From the NCBI RefSeq assembly GCF_001528665.1, contig NZ_BBYJ01000008.1, forward strand, positions 186,001 through 250,000: 64,000 nt of DNA, written 5' to 3'. Made by a program: the position numbers and the translations under genes. Under the pieces are notes generated by a model. The model had not been told where the DNA came from and did not search any database. It was given only the letters and a program-made list of their open reading frames with translations. Source of the DNA: Microtetraspora malaysiensis. GTDB lineage: Bacteria; Actinomycetota; Actinomycetes; Streptosporangiales; Streptosporangiaceae. Shown here in pieces: positions 12,163 through 19,842 of this stretch (within the stretch, counting starts at the first letter, position 1; every line of letters starts with the position of its first letter).

Positions 12163-13319
12163 TGGGCCGGTCGGCGCCGTTCCTGCGGCGGTTGCGGGTG
12201 ACCGATTACAGGAGCATCGCTTCCTGCGACGTCGCCTTCACCCCGCTGCTCGTCCTTCTGGGGCCCAACGGAGCGGGGAAGAGCAACGTCGTGGACGCGT
12301 TGCTCTTCCTGGCGGACGCGCTTCGATCCACTCCTGCCGACGCGGCGACCAGCCGAGGCGGCCTGGACGAGATTCTCCGCCGGTCGGCTGAGCCGACCGA
12401 CCGCTTCAGCGTCCACCTGGACATCGCCGTCGAGCTGAACGGCGAGCCCACGCCGGTCGAGTACGGCTTCACCCTGGGCCGGGACTCCACGGGGCAGCGA
12501 CCGGTGGTGGTCCACGAGGAGCGCTGCGTCATTCGCGGTCGCGAGGGACAGGAGATCACCACCGGGTTCACGCTGCGGGACGGGCTGATCGTCGACGGTG
12601 GGAAAATCGAGCGCGACCGGCTTTACCTGCCGCTGGCGGCCACCCAGGGCGAGTACGCCGAGGTCTATCGCAGCCTGCGGGCGATGCTCTTCTACCACCT
12701 GAACGTGGATCGGATGCGGCAGATCGAGCACGTCGGATTCGGAAAGCGGCTCGGTTACTCCGGAGAACGGCTTGGGGCCGTTCTCGGGGAGCTCGCCCAG
12801 GAGCATCCGGTGTTCAAGGCGCGCATCGACGACTATCTGAATGCGATCGTCCCCGAGGCGGTCGGCGTGGACCAGCGCGTCATCGACAGCTATTCGACCG
12901 TCGAGTTGCGCACGCGGGAAGGGGAGCGACCCTTCGGGCCGGAGGCCATCTCCGTAGGAACGCTGCACGCGGCCGGGGTGCTGACCGCGCTGTTCCAGCC
13001 CGCCGTATTGGAGGGGCAGGCCACCCTCGTCACGATCGAGGAGCCGGAGACCGCGCTCCACCCGGCCGCTGCCGGAGCGCTCTTCGACGCGTTGACCGAG
13101 GCGAGCGAGCACGTCCAGGTGCTGATCACCACGCAGAGCGCCGACCTGCTCGACCGCGACGATTTCGACCCCGCCTCCGTTCGCGTGGTGGCGATGAGCG
13201 GCGGCGTCACCAAGATCGGCGAGATCGACGAGGTAAGCCGCCGTCTCGTCGAGGACGGACGGACCACCCTCGGCGAACTGATGCGCGGCGGCCAGCTCCA
13301 GCCGGAGGAAAGCGCGTGA
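12162..13319 (+). CDS. AAA/ABC-type ATPase (RecF/OLD-like, AAA_21)
   Basis: 385 residues. It opens with the SMC/RecF-like fold (LRVTDYRSIASCDVAFTP), followed by Walker A LLGPNGAGKSN at residues 32-42. The C-terminal half holds the Walker B/D-loop region LVTIEEPETALHP and the switch-like TTQSADLLDR. This is the architecture of the ATPase partners of TOPRIM nucleases in OLD, Gabija and PARIS-type phage defence. Its stop overlaps the GTG of the next gene (GTGA), a DUF4276 TOPRIM-like protein, so the two are translationally coupled and presumably form a complex. A GTG start at 12150 is also possible. A defence role is inferred from architecture and partner, not demonstrated for this pair. Confidence 0.9.
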   Translation: MGRSAPFLRRLRVTDYRSIASCDVAFTPLLVLLGPNGAGKSNVVDALLFLADALRSTPADAATSRGGLDEILRRSAEPTDRFSVHLDIAVELNGEPTPVEYGFTLGRDSTGQRPVVVHEERCVIRGREGQEITTGFTLRDGLIVDGGKIERDRLYLPLAATQGEYAEVYRSLRAMLFYHLNVDRMRQIEHVGFGKRLGYSGERLGAVLGELAQEHPVFKARIDDYLNAIVPEAVGVDQRVIDSYSTVELRTREGERPFGPEAISVGTLHAAGVLTALFQPAVLEGQATLVTIEEPETALHPAAAGALFDALTEASEHVQVLITTQSADLLDRDDFDPASVRVVAMSGGVTKIGEIDEVSRRLVEDGRTTLGELMRGGQLQPEESA

Positions 13320-13911
13320 GCGAGCCGATCACCGTAGCCTGCGTCGTCGAGGGAGAAGGAGAAGTCGTCGCGCTTCCCATGCTGCTTCGCAGGATCGCCG
13401 CGGAATCCTCGATCTGGAACCTGCGGATCCCCCACCACGCCGTATCCCGCGCAACAGGCTCGTCGCGCCGGGCGGGGTCGAGAGCGCCGTCGTCCAGGCG
13501 TCGTACCAGGTCACAGGCGCGGGCGGCGTCCTGCTCCTGATCGACTCAGACGACGACTGCCCCGCCACGCTGGGACCCGCACTTCTCGATCGGGCTCGCC
13601 ATGCGCGCGCGGACAAGGAGATTTCGGTGGTGCTGGCTCACCGGGAGTTCGAGGCGTGGTTCCTGGCCGCTGCCTCATCACTTTCCGGGCGCCGTGGTCT
13701 CGCCGACCCGCTGCGGCCGCCCCAGGACCCGGAAGCGATTCGCGGCGCGAAGGAATGGCTCAGCGCCCGAAAGACCGATGGCACACGTTACAAACCCACG
13801 GTCGACCAGGCGCCGCTGGCCGATGCCTTCGACCTGGGCCAGGCGCGTAAGAACGCACCGTCTTTCGACAAGTTCTGCCGTGATGTCGAGCGGCTTCTGC
13901 GAGCCGACTGA
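13316..13911 (+). pseudogene. DUF4276 (TOPRIM-like) protein, frameshifted
   Basis: The N-terminal part (13316 to about 13430) reads VACVVEGEGEVVALPMLL and carries the TOPRIM-like VEGEGE motif. The continuation is in the -1 frame from about 13430: RIPRNRLV, then VLLLIDSDDDCP with an acidic DxD-type motif, VLAHREFEAWFLAAA, GAKEWLS and PSFDKFCRDVERLL. Joining the frames gives about 198 residues, a normal DUF4276 length. The frame change maps to a run of five C at 13429-13433, where one base appears to be missing. Either the gene is inactivated, the assembly has a homopolymer error, or the ribosome slips there. The gene is coupled to the ATPase through GTGA. Confidence 0.8.
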
Positions 13912-13923
13912 TCCGTACGCGCC

Positions 13924-13958
13924 CGCCGCCGTCCCGCCCGCGGACATTCCGTACGGCC
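13924..13958. repeat. Right copy of the direct repeat flanking the ATPase/DUF4276 module
   Basis: This copy lies 13 bases after the stop of the DUF4276 gene and matches 11840-11875 with a single-base gap. The two copies are about 2.08 kb apart in the same orientation. Confidence 0.6.
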
Positions 13959-14030
13959 CACGCCTCCGGCCGGCACGGGAGGGGGATGGCGGCCGGAGGC
14001 GGGTGAGTACGGAGGGGGTGGGTGCTGGGG

Positions 14031-14336
14031 TCAGGCGAGGTCGAACTCGTCGGCCTTGACCCCGGCGACGAAGGCGTCCCATTCAGCGGGGGTGAAGAAC
14101 AGCTTGGGCCCCTCGGGGTCCTTCGAGTCGCGTACGGCGATCAGCCGGTCGTGGTCCATTTTGTGCGCGGCCCCCGTGACGCGACCCAGCCTGTGGTTGG
14201 TGTCGCCGACCGCCGCGGCGCCGACGGGATGCGAGGGGCCGGCGGCGACGCCGGTCAGCTCCGCGATCTCGACGCAGTTTCCGCCGTTGTCGCCGGAGAA
14301 GCTCGACTTGCGCCAGCGCGTCTTGCTCAGGTCCAT
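14031..14336 (-). CDS. DUF397 protein with an internal insertion
   Basis: 101 residues. The N-terminus WRKSSFSGDNGGNCVEIA and the C-terminus IAVRDSKDPEGPKLFFTPAEWDAFVAGV are the two halves of the usual ~60-residue DUF397 domain. About 37 extra residues (roughly 28-64, GVAAGPSHPV through AAHKMDHD) are inserted between them. DUF397 proteins are small partners of XRE/DUF5753 regulators in actinomycetes, of the WhiJ/BldB-associated type that affects development. The ATG lies 10 bases inside the end of the XRE gene, so the two are translationally coupled. Confidence 0.9.
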   Translation of the reverse strand: MDLSKTRWRKSSFSGDNGGNCVEIAELTGVAAGPSHPVGAAAVGDTNHRLGRVTGAAHKMDHDRLIAVRDSKDPEGPKLFFTPAEWDAFVAGVKADEFDLA

Positions 14337-15106
14337 CGTTCCTCCACCGTTCTCTCAATGAGCTCAAGGGACATGTTCAGCGGCAACGCCTCTGTGCGTA
14401 TCGCCTCGAACCGCTCGATCGCTGTGCCGACGTCCTCGCGGTCGCTGGTGGCGATGCCCCGGACGGCGGTCTCCGCATACAGTACGTCGGCTCCGCCGTC
14501 GAGGGTCGCGATTACGAAACCTCCCAGCAGGCCGGAGTGCATCCCCTGGGGCACCACCTGAACGCTCAGCCGCGGGCCGGTCACCCCGACCAGATGGCGG
14601 AGCTGTTCGCGCATCACCTTCGGACCGCCGATCGGCCGATAGAGCACCGCCTCGTCGATCACACATCTCAGGACCGGCGGCGGGGGGTCCTCGCGGGTGA
14701 GGATGAGCTGCCGGTGCAGGCGGGCCGCCACCGCCGTCTCGTCGCCGCGTAACACCACCCGCGCGTACGCCTCGGTCTGGAGCAGGCCGGGGATCAGCAG
14801 GGGCTCGTAGGTCCGCAACGCGGTGGCGACCTGCTCCTTGTCGCGCCACTTGCCGAACCAGGAGGGGAAGACCTGGCCCTTGCGCCAGTCGAGCAGGCGG
14901 CTCAATGCGCCGCGGGTGGCGAGGGCCTGGTCGCAGGCCGTGGCGAACTCGGGGCTGGCCGGAAGCTGGCCGGTCTCGACGCCGCTGATCAGGGATTCGC
15001 TGAAGTGGATCTTTTCGGCGAGCTGGGCCTGGGTGAGGCTCGCCGCCTGCCGGTAATGGCGCAGCTCCCTGCCCCATATCGCCTGTGGTGAGTAGGCGTC
15101 GACCAC
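14327..15106 (-). CDS. XRE-family regulator with DUF5753 domain
   Basis: 259 residues. An N-terminal helix-turn-helix (LRHYRQAASLTQAQLAEKI, then SESLISGVETGQ) is followed by a DUF5753 ligand-binding-like domain beginning around YEPLLIPGLLQTEAYAR and ending near residue 250. The GTG at 15106 is chosen because AAAGGAGG lies four bases before it. It is co-transcribed with the DUF397 gene and divergent from a HATPase gene. This trio is the recurring WhiJ-type cassette of Streptomyces and relatives, linked to morphological or antibiotic control. The intergenic palindrome at 15180-15196 is a candidate binding site. Confidence 0.92.
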   Translation of the reverse strand: MVDAYSPQAIWGRELRHYRQAASLTQAQLAEKIHFSESLISGVETGQLPASPEFATACDQALATRGALSRLLDWRKGQVFPSWFGKWRDKEQVATALRTYEPLLIPGLLQTEAYARVVLRGDETAVAARLHRQLILTREDPPPPVLRCVIDEAVLYRPIGGPKVMREQLRHLVGVTGPRLSVQVVPQGMHSGLLGGFVIATLDGGADVLYAETAVRGIATSDREDVGTAIERFEAIRTEALPLNMSLELIERTVEERWT

Positions 15107-15179
15107 GATGCCTCCTTTGTCGGAGTTCAATCGCGTGAACCCGATCCGCAAGAAGCGGCCTTGGTAACGAATCCTTTAC

Positions 15180-15196
15180 AGACAGTAGCGCTGTCT
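15180..15196. promoter_or_regulatory. Palindrome AGACAG-N5-CTGTCT between divergent regulators
   Basis: Perfect 6-bp arms separated by five bases lie midway between the GTG of the XRE gene (15106) and the ATG of the HATPase gene (15240). The position is what one expects for an operator of the XRE/DUF5753 regulator controlling both directions. Confidence 0.45.
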
Positions 15197-15239
15197 CGGC
15201 ACGCTGGTTCTGGGAATTCGAGACCCCAGGAGAGCACCG

Positions 15240-15776
15240 ATGAAACAGGCGTTCGGCGGCCGTACGACATCAACCGCTCGCATCGCGTCCACCGGACGCG
15301 CGGGGTCCGCCGCCTACGGCGCGGCCGCCACCCGCGCCACCATCTACGAACGCGCGGGGTACGCCACGGAGCGGCTCGCCCCCGTCCTGGGTGAGAAGTG
15401 GATCCCGCGAGACGGGAGGTGCCTGGCGTCCGCCCGCCGGTTCGTCCACGATGTGGCCGTCGACTGGAAGGCGACGTCCGACATCCCGGAGCTCGCCGAA
15501 CTCCTCGTCTCGGAGCTCGTCACCAACGCCCTCACCCACGGAGCCGTCGGCGTCCCCGCCACGAGCACCGTGCGCATCTCGGTGAGCCGTGAGCGTGAGT
15601 TGCTCGTCGTCGACGTCCACGACCCCTGTCCCGCGCTGCCGCGCCGGTGCCGGGCCCGCGACCTCGACGTCGGCGGCCGGGGCCTCGCCATCGTCGAGAC
15701 CTTCTCCCACGACTGGGGCTGGACCCTCACCTCGTACGGCAAGTCCGTCTGGTTCCAGCTCCTCGCCTGGCCCTAG
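15240..15776 (+). CDS. HATPase-domain protein (RsbW/SpoIIAB-like)
   Basis: 178 residues. After a ~60-residue variable N-terminus comes a GHKL ATP-binding fold with an N-box LLVSELVTNALTHG, a VVDVHDPCP segment in the G1 position and GGRGLAIVETF for G2. In actinomycetes these RsbW-like proteins act as anti-sigma or regulatory kinases. Here it is the divergent third member of the XRE/DUF397 cassette. CAGGAGAG precedes the ATG. No sigma factor or anti-anti-sigma gene is nearby, so its partner is unknown. Confidence 0.88.
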   Translation: MKQAFGGRTTSTARIASTGRAGSAAYGAAATRATIYERAGYATERLAPVLGEKWIPRDGRCLASARRFVHDVAVDWKATSDIPELAELLVSELVTNALTHGAVGVPATSTVRISVSRERELLVVDVHDPCPALPRRCRARDLDVGGRGLAIVETFSHDWGWTLTSYGKSVWFQLLAWP

Positions 15777-16152
15777 CTCCAGACGTCGACGCCGTCGCGG
15801 GGCGGCGATGCGACCTGCGCCGGCAGCGGAGGGGTGCGCGCACGATCGTGACGAGACTGTCAATTCCTGTGATCAGTTGAGGTGGCTCGGGTCGTGTGGA
15901 GCGCCCCGCGCGGACCGTGGCGCCCCGTGAGGGCGCCGCGGTAGGAGGCGGGGGAGGAGACTGGCAGTTCGCGCTGCACTGGTTGGGACTACAGGCTTCC
16001 GAGCCGGCTATCGCCCCGAGGCGCCGCGTAGCAAGGTCATACATCCGGCCCCAGGTTGCACGGAAAGACGTACGCGGCCAAATTTGATAAGTACAATTAG
16101 CTCTTCGAGAGGCATATCAAGTTGCGGTTCGCCCGTGCACGCAGGAGGTTCG
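15777..16152. other. 376-base intergenic region carrying the left Fic-flanking repeat
   Basis: No coding frame here has both a ribosome-binding site and family similarity. The region holds the repeat at 15898-15960 and, after about 16030, becomes AT-richer up to the Fic ribosome-binding site, so the Fic promoter probably lies between 15960 and 16140. Confidence 0.5.
15898..15960. repeat. 63-bp direct repeat, copy 1, with internal hairpin
   Basis: This copy matches 17237-17299 over the whole 63 bases with a few substitutions, including a perfectly identical 31-base core (15907-15937). The core contains GGCGCCC-CGTGA-GGGCGCC, a 7-bp stem with a 5-base loop, followed by GGTAGGAGG. The two copies flank the Fic gene in the same orientation, 1339 bases apart. 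Confidence 0.75.
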
Positions 16153-17187
16153 GTGGCAGGCAGGGGCCGCCCAAGCAGGGCCACCGTCTATAAGCGGCTG
16201 GATCGAGCCCTAAATGAGCTGAATCAGCGTCTTGGCGGTCTACCCAGTCCCACTGAAGCCCAGGACATCTGGGCGGACATCTGGCACCAGGAAGCCCACC
16301 ACTCGACCGCCCTGGAGGGCAACACTCTCGTCTTGCGTGAGGTTCAGGCCTTGCTGGACCAGGGCCGCGCGGTGGGTGCGAAGTCGCTGCGGGAGTACAA
16401 CGAGGTCCAGGGATACGGTGACGCCGCGAAGTGGGTGTACGGACAGGCTCTGGAGCCGGACTCATGGCATGACGGGAGACTCCTTACGCTGCACGAACTT
16501 CGTAACGTGCATCGGATGGCAATGACTCCCGTGTGGGACGTAGCGCCACATCAAGACGCCACAGATCGGGAAGGGCCGGGGAACTTTCGGGAACACGACA
16601 TTCGCCCCTTTCCTGAGGGGATGGCGCCGCCTTCATGGCCGCTGGTGCCAGGAATGATCCAGGACTGGGTGGACGGCGTATGCGACGTCGGCAAGAGGAT
16701 CGAGAACCAGGAAGATCTTGGCCACCCTCTCCCTGAGGAGCTCGCCAGAATCCATAACGCATTCGAGCGGATCCACCCGTTCATAGACGGCAACGGGCGA
16801 ACTGGACGCCTGGCTCTTAACCTCATCCTGGTGCGGCTCGGATACCCCCCCATCATTGTGTTCAAGAAGCAGCGCGAGATGTACCTGACTGCCATGCGTC
16901 GCGCCGATGCCGGGGACTATGGCGCTCTGGGCGAGCTGATCGCTCGCGCGATGGAAGACAACCTCAACCGCTTCATCGTGCCGAACGTTGCCGGTCCCGT
17001 CCGCATGGTTCCCTTGGCGGCGCTGGCTGATGACGAGTTCACCGTTCAGGCACTCCGACAGGCCGCCCAACGAGGCCGTCTGTCCGCCGTCCAAGGTGCG
17101 GATGGCGTCTGGCGATCGTCCAAGAAGTCCGTCGAGGCATACCGCGCTTCCAAGCACAAACGCTCCCCGAGAAAGAACGGATCGTGA
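16153..17187 (+). CDS. Fic-domain AMPylase with N-terminal inhibitory helix and C-terminal HTH-like segment
   Basis: 344 residues. The active-site loop HPFIDGNGRTGR (residues 208-219) fits the canonical HxFx(D/E)GNGRxxR, so AMP transfer to Tyr, Ser or Thr of a target is expected. STALEGN at 51-57 is the inhibitory (S/T)xxxE(G/N) motif, which marks a self-inhibited class II enzyme that needs no separate antitoxin. The last ~60 residues (FTVQALRQAAQRGRL, then WRSSKKSVEAY) resemble a MerR/excisionase-type DNA-binding element. The GTG at 16153 is preceded by CAGGAGG; an upstream open frame lacks such a signal. Codon use looks less G/C-biased than in its neighbours, which, with the flanking repeats, suggests acquisition. 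Its target is unknown. Confidence 0.93.
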   Translation: MAGRGRPSRATVYKRLDRALNELNQRLGGLPSPTEAQDIWADIWHQEAHHSTALEGNTLVLREVQALLDQGRAVGAKSLREYNEVQGYGDAAKWVYGQALEPDSWHDGRLLTLHELRNVHRMAMTPVWDVAPHQDATDREGPGNFREHDIRPFPEGMAPPSWPLVPGMIQDWVDGVCDVGKRIENQEDLGHPLPEELARIHNAFERIHPFIDGNGRTGRLALNLILVRLGYPPIIVFKKQREMYLTAMRRADAGDYGALGELIARAMEDNLNRFIVPNVAGPVRMVPLAALADDEFTVQALRQAAQRGRLSAVQGADGVWRSSKKSVEAYRASKHKRSPRKNGS

Positions 17188-17236
17188 CCACTCCCAGCGG
17201 GGAGGGCTAGCCGGCGATTCGTCGAGGACGGTCCGC

Positions 17237-17299
17237 GGAGCGCCTCGCGCGGACCGTGGCGCCCCGTGAGGGCGCCATGGTAGGAGGCAGGAGAGAAAG
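17237..17299. repeat. 63-bp direct repeat, copy 2, with internal hairpin
   Basis: Second copy of the repeat at 15898-15960, located 49 bases after the Fic stop and just before the 3' end of the convergent SGNH hydrolase gene. The GGCGCC-type hairpin (about 17258-17276) could terminate transcription from either side. Confidence 0.75.
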
Positions 17300-17327
17300 C
17301 CGGCCCGAGGGGATTTCGGCCGCGCTG

Positions 17328-18572
17328 TCAGACGAGTTGCGAGAGGCGCACCGTGTACGCGAGCCTGCGCCGGCCGGCGTCGCTGAGGTGGATGTGGTCG
17401 CCGTGGTCGTACGGGGCGGCGAGCTGGGCGGGGAATCCGGGGTCGCGTACCGCCTTGTCGAAGTCGATCACGGCGTCGAACGCCTTGTTGGTCCTGATCC
17501 AGACGTTGACCTGCTGGCGGATCTCCTCGCGCTCCTCCGTCCAGGTCGAGTAGCCGTAGAACGGTGTCAGCGTGCCGCCGAGGATGCGCAGCTTCTTCGC
17601 GTGCGCGAGCTTGATCATCTTCTTGTAAGCGTCGATCAGCGGCTTCGCCGAGGTGTACTCGCCCCGTGAGATGTCGTTGATGCCTTCGAGAACCACGATC
17701 GTGCGGACGCCCGGCTGGGACAGCACGTCCCGCTTGAACCGGCTCAGCGCGCTCGGGCCGACGCCGGGCTGCAGCACCCGGTTCCCCGCGATGCCGACGT
17801 TGAGCACGCCCATCCGCTTGGCGGCCGGGACCCGTCCGAACCGCTGGTAGAGGTAGTCGGTCCACCGCCGGTTCGCGTCGCTGCCCTGGCCGGTGCCGTC
17901 GGTGATGGAGTCGCCGAGCGCGACGACGGAGCCCGCGTCGCCGCCCGTGGTCACCGCGACGCGGTCCAGGAAGTACCACTGGGTGCTGGTGCCGGTGAAC
18001 GACTCCGCGGTCTCGTCGGCGGCGTGGTCGCCCGGCGTGGAGAGGTAGGTGGTCGCGTACGCGCGGTCGTGACCGGTGACCTCCTCCACGGCGGTCGGGA
18101 TGTAGGCGCTGACCACCACGTCCTGGCGGCCCGAGACCTTCTCCTCCAGAGGATCGCTCCAGACCGCCTGGCCGGGCTGCACCGTGATCCACTTGCGGCG
18201 CTCGAATGTGAGCGGCCGGTTGGACTTGGTGACGAGCTCCGCGCCGTACGCCTGGAGGCCGAGGTGCACGTTCTTGAACGTGACCGGCTTCCTGCCGAAG
18301 ACGTTGGACAGGCGGACGCGCAGGCCGGACCCTCCGATGCTGATGCGTGCCACCATGCGGACGGTCTGGCCGCCGATCGTGACGGCGAGCCGGTCGGTGG
18401 GGGTCAGCCGGTCGCTCGCGGTGGACCACGTCCCCACCAGTTGCCGGGACTCGGCCCCGGCCGGTGATTGTTGCCGGGACTCGGCCCCGGCCGGTGACGC
18501 GGGAAGCACTCCCACAGTCACCGCAGTCATGACCGCCGCCGCCATGGCCAACCGGTGAACCGGCCGTCGCAT
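17328..18572 (-). CDS. Secreted SGNH/GDSL hydrolase
   Basis: 414 residues. A Sec-type signal peptide (MRRPVHRLAMAAAVMTAV, ending near SPAGA) is followed by a beta-rich N-terminal region (~40-205), then the SGNH domain. Block I is VVALGDSITDG, block II VGIAGNRVL, block III VLEGINDIS (Gly-x-Asn-Asp) and block V DHIHLSDAG with the catalytic Asp/His. It is expected to deacylate an extracellular lipid, polysaccharide ester or similar substrate. A 10-residue unit (SPAGAESRQ plus one residue) is duplicated right at the predicted cleavage site. The convergent Fic repeat lies just downstream. Confidence 0.92.
   Translation of the reverse strand: MRRPVHRLAMAAAVMTAVTVGVLPASPAGAESRQQSPAGAESRQLVGTWSTASDRLTPTDRLAVTIGGQTVRMVARISIGGSGLRVRLSNVFGRKPVTFKNVHLGLQAYGAELVTKSNRPLTFERRKWITVQPGQAVWSDPLEEKVSGRQDVVVSAYIPTAVEEVTGHDRAYATTYLSTPGDHAADETAESFTGTSTQWYFLDRVAVTTGGDAGSVVALGDSITDGTGQGSDANRRWTDYLYQRFGRVPAAKRMGVLNVGIAGNRVLQPGVGPSALSRFKRDVLSQPGVRTIVVLEGINDISRGEYTSAKPLIDAYKKMIKLAHAKKLRILGGTLTPFYGYSTWTEEREEIRQQVNVWIRTNKAFDAVIDFDKAVRDPGFPAQLAAPYDHGDHIHLSDAGRRRLAYTVRLSQLV
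18441..18497. repeat. Tandem duplication at the signal-peptide junction
   Basis: Two identical 27-base units (18441-18467 and 18471-18497) repeat with a 30-base period. They stay in frame and duplicate SPAGAESRQ in the SGNH hydrolase. Slippage during replication is the simplest origin. Confidence 0.85.
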
Positions 18573-18906
18573 CGTCGTCCTCCTGATTTGATCGCACCGT
18601 GCGACGGCTTACATTACGGGCATTTGTCACAGTAGACGCATCAGTCAGCGGTGAATTCGCTGGGAAAATCGGTCCATCGCGCCCCAGCTATCGGGTCGTC
18701 GCTCATGATCGCCAGGTGGGCGCGGGTGCGCCGGTCTCCCTCCTTGCCGGGACGCCGCGCCGTCCGCTCTGACAAGTTCCGTTATGTCCGGACTTGTCCA
18801 GGTACGTGCTCGTGGCATTCCCGCGCGTACGGAGGACGGCGCCGGGCCACCGAGCATTAACTCACACCTCATGGTGCCGACGCGTGCGCCGGATAGGGTC
18901 GAGGCG

Positions 18907-19701
18907 ATGAACGACAACGAACGCTGGATTGCTCTCGACGGTGCTGTCAACGTAAGAGACCTCGGCGGCCTGCCCACCGCCGACGGAGGGACCACGCGGT
19001 TCGGGCGGGTCCTCAGGGGCGACAACCTCCAGGGGCTGACCGATGGGGACCTGGCCCGCCTGGTCGGAGATCTCAAGCTCAGGAGCGTGGTCGACCTGCG
19101 CTCCCACGCGGAGGTACGGCTGGAGGGGCCCGGCCCGCTGACCCGGGTCCCCGAGGTGGGGCACCACCACCTCAGCCTCTTCGCCGAGGCGGGCCGGTTC
19201 ACCGACGTGGAGGCCGACGTGATCGACGGGGACCGGGTCCTGCCCTGGGGCCGGTCGCCGAAGGCCGACGAGGAGCTGCGGGTCACCGGCTACTACTACG
19301 GATATCTGCGCGCCCGGCCCGACTCGGTCGTGGCGGCCCTGCGGGTGCTCGCCGGCGACGACGGCATGGCGCTGGTCCACTGCGCCGCGGGCAAGGACCG
19401 CACCGGCGTGGTGAGCGCGCTCGCCCTCTCCGTGGCCGGGGTGACCCGCGAGGCGATCATCGCCGACTACGTCGCCACAGGAGAGCGGCTGGACGGCGTC
19501 CTCGCCCGCCTGCGCGCCAGCGACACCTACCGCGCGGACCTCGACGGCAAGCCCGCCGACCACCACCTGCCGCGCCCGGAGTACATGGCGCAGTTCCTGC
19601 ACACCCTCGACCTGCGGTTCGACGGCCCCCTGGGCTGGCTGGAGCGCAACGGCTGGACCGAGCAGGACACCGACGTCCTCCGCTCCCGGCTTCGCGACTG
19701 A
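18907..19701 (+). CDS. Tyrosine-protein phosphatase (PTP/SIW14-like, Y_phosphatase3)
   Basis: 264 residues. The P-loop is VHCAAGKDRTGVVSAL, with the nucleophilic Cys, the Lys-Asp pair typical of the MptpB-like family and the phosphate-binding Arg. The N-terminus NVRDLGGLPTADGG is the other hallmark of this family. It could dephosphorylate proteins or phosphoinositides; MptpB relatives act on both. I start it at the ATG in VEAMNDNERW. A TAGGGT -10-like hexamer ends seven bases upstream and GAGG lies within the short gap, so a leaderless or very short leader is plausible. Confidence 0.92.
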   Translation: MNDNERWIALDGAVNVRDLGGLPTADGGTTRFGRVLRGDNLQGLTDGDLARLVGDLKLRSVVDLRSHAEVRLEGPGPLTRVPEVGHHHLSLFAEAGRFTDVEADVIDGDRVLPWGRSPKADEELRVTGYYYGYLRARPDSVVAALRVLAGDDGMALVHCAAGKDRTGVVSALALSVAGVTREAIIADYVATGERLDGVLARLRASDTYRADLDGKPADHHLPRPEYMAQFLHTLDLRFDGPLGWLERNGWTEQDTDVLRSRLRD

Positions 19702-19720
19702 CCGCGCTCGGCGGAGTCTC

Positions 19721-19746
19721 GCGGCCGTGCGCCCCGGCACGGCCGC
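19721..19746. terminator. Bidirectional hairpin between convergent genes
   Basis: GCGGCCGTGC and GCACGGCCGC form a perfect 10-bp stem around a 6-base loop, 20 bases after the phosphatase stop and in front of the 3' end of the convergent oxidoreductase gene. Confidence 0.7.
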
Positions 19747-19842
19747 CGATCGTCCCGGACGCTGAGTGGGTTCCGGCGCGACGCCGCCGCCAAGGGGCGT
19801 CGGCGGCGACCTGAGCGACCCGGGAGTTTCTTCGGACACGAC

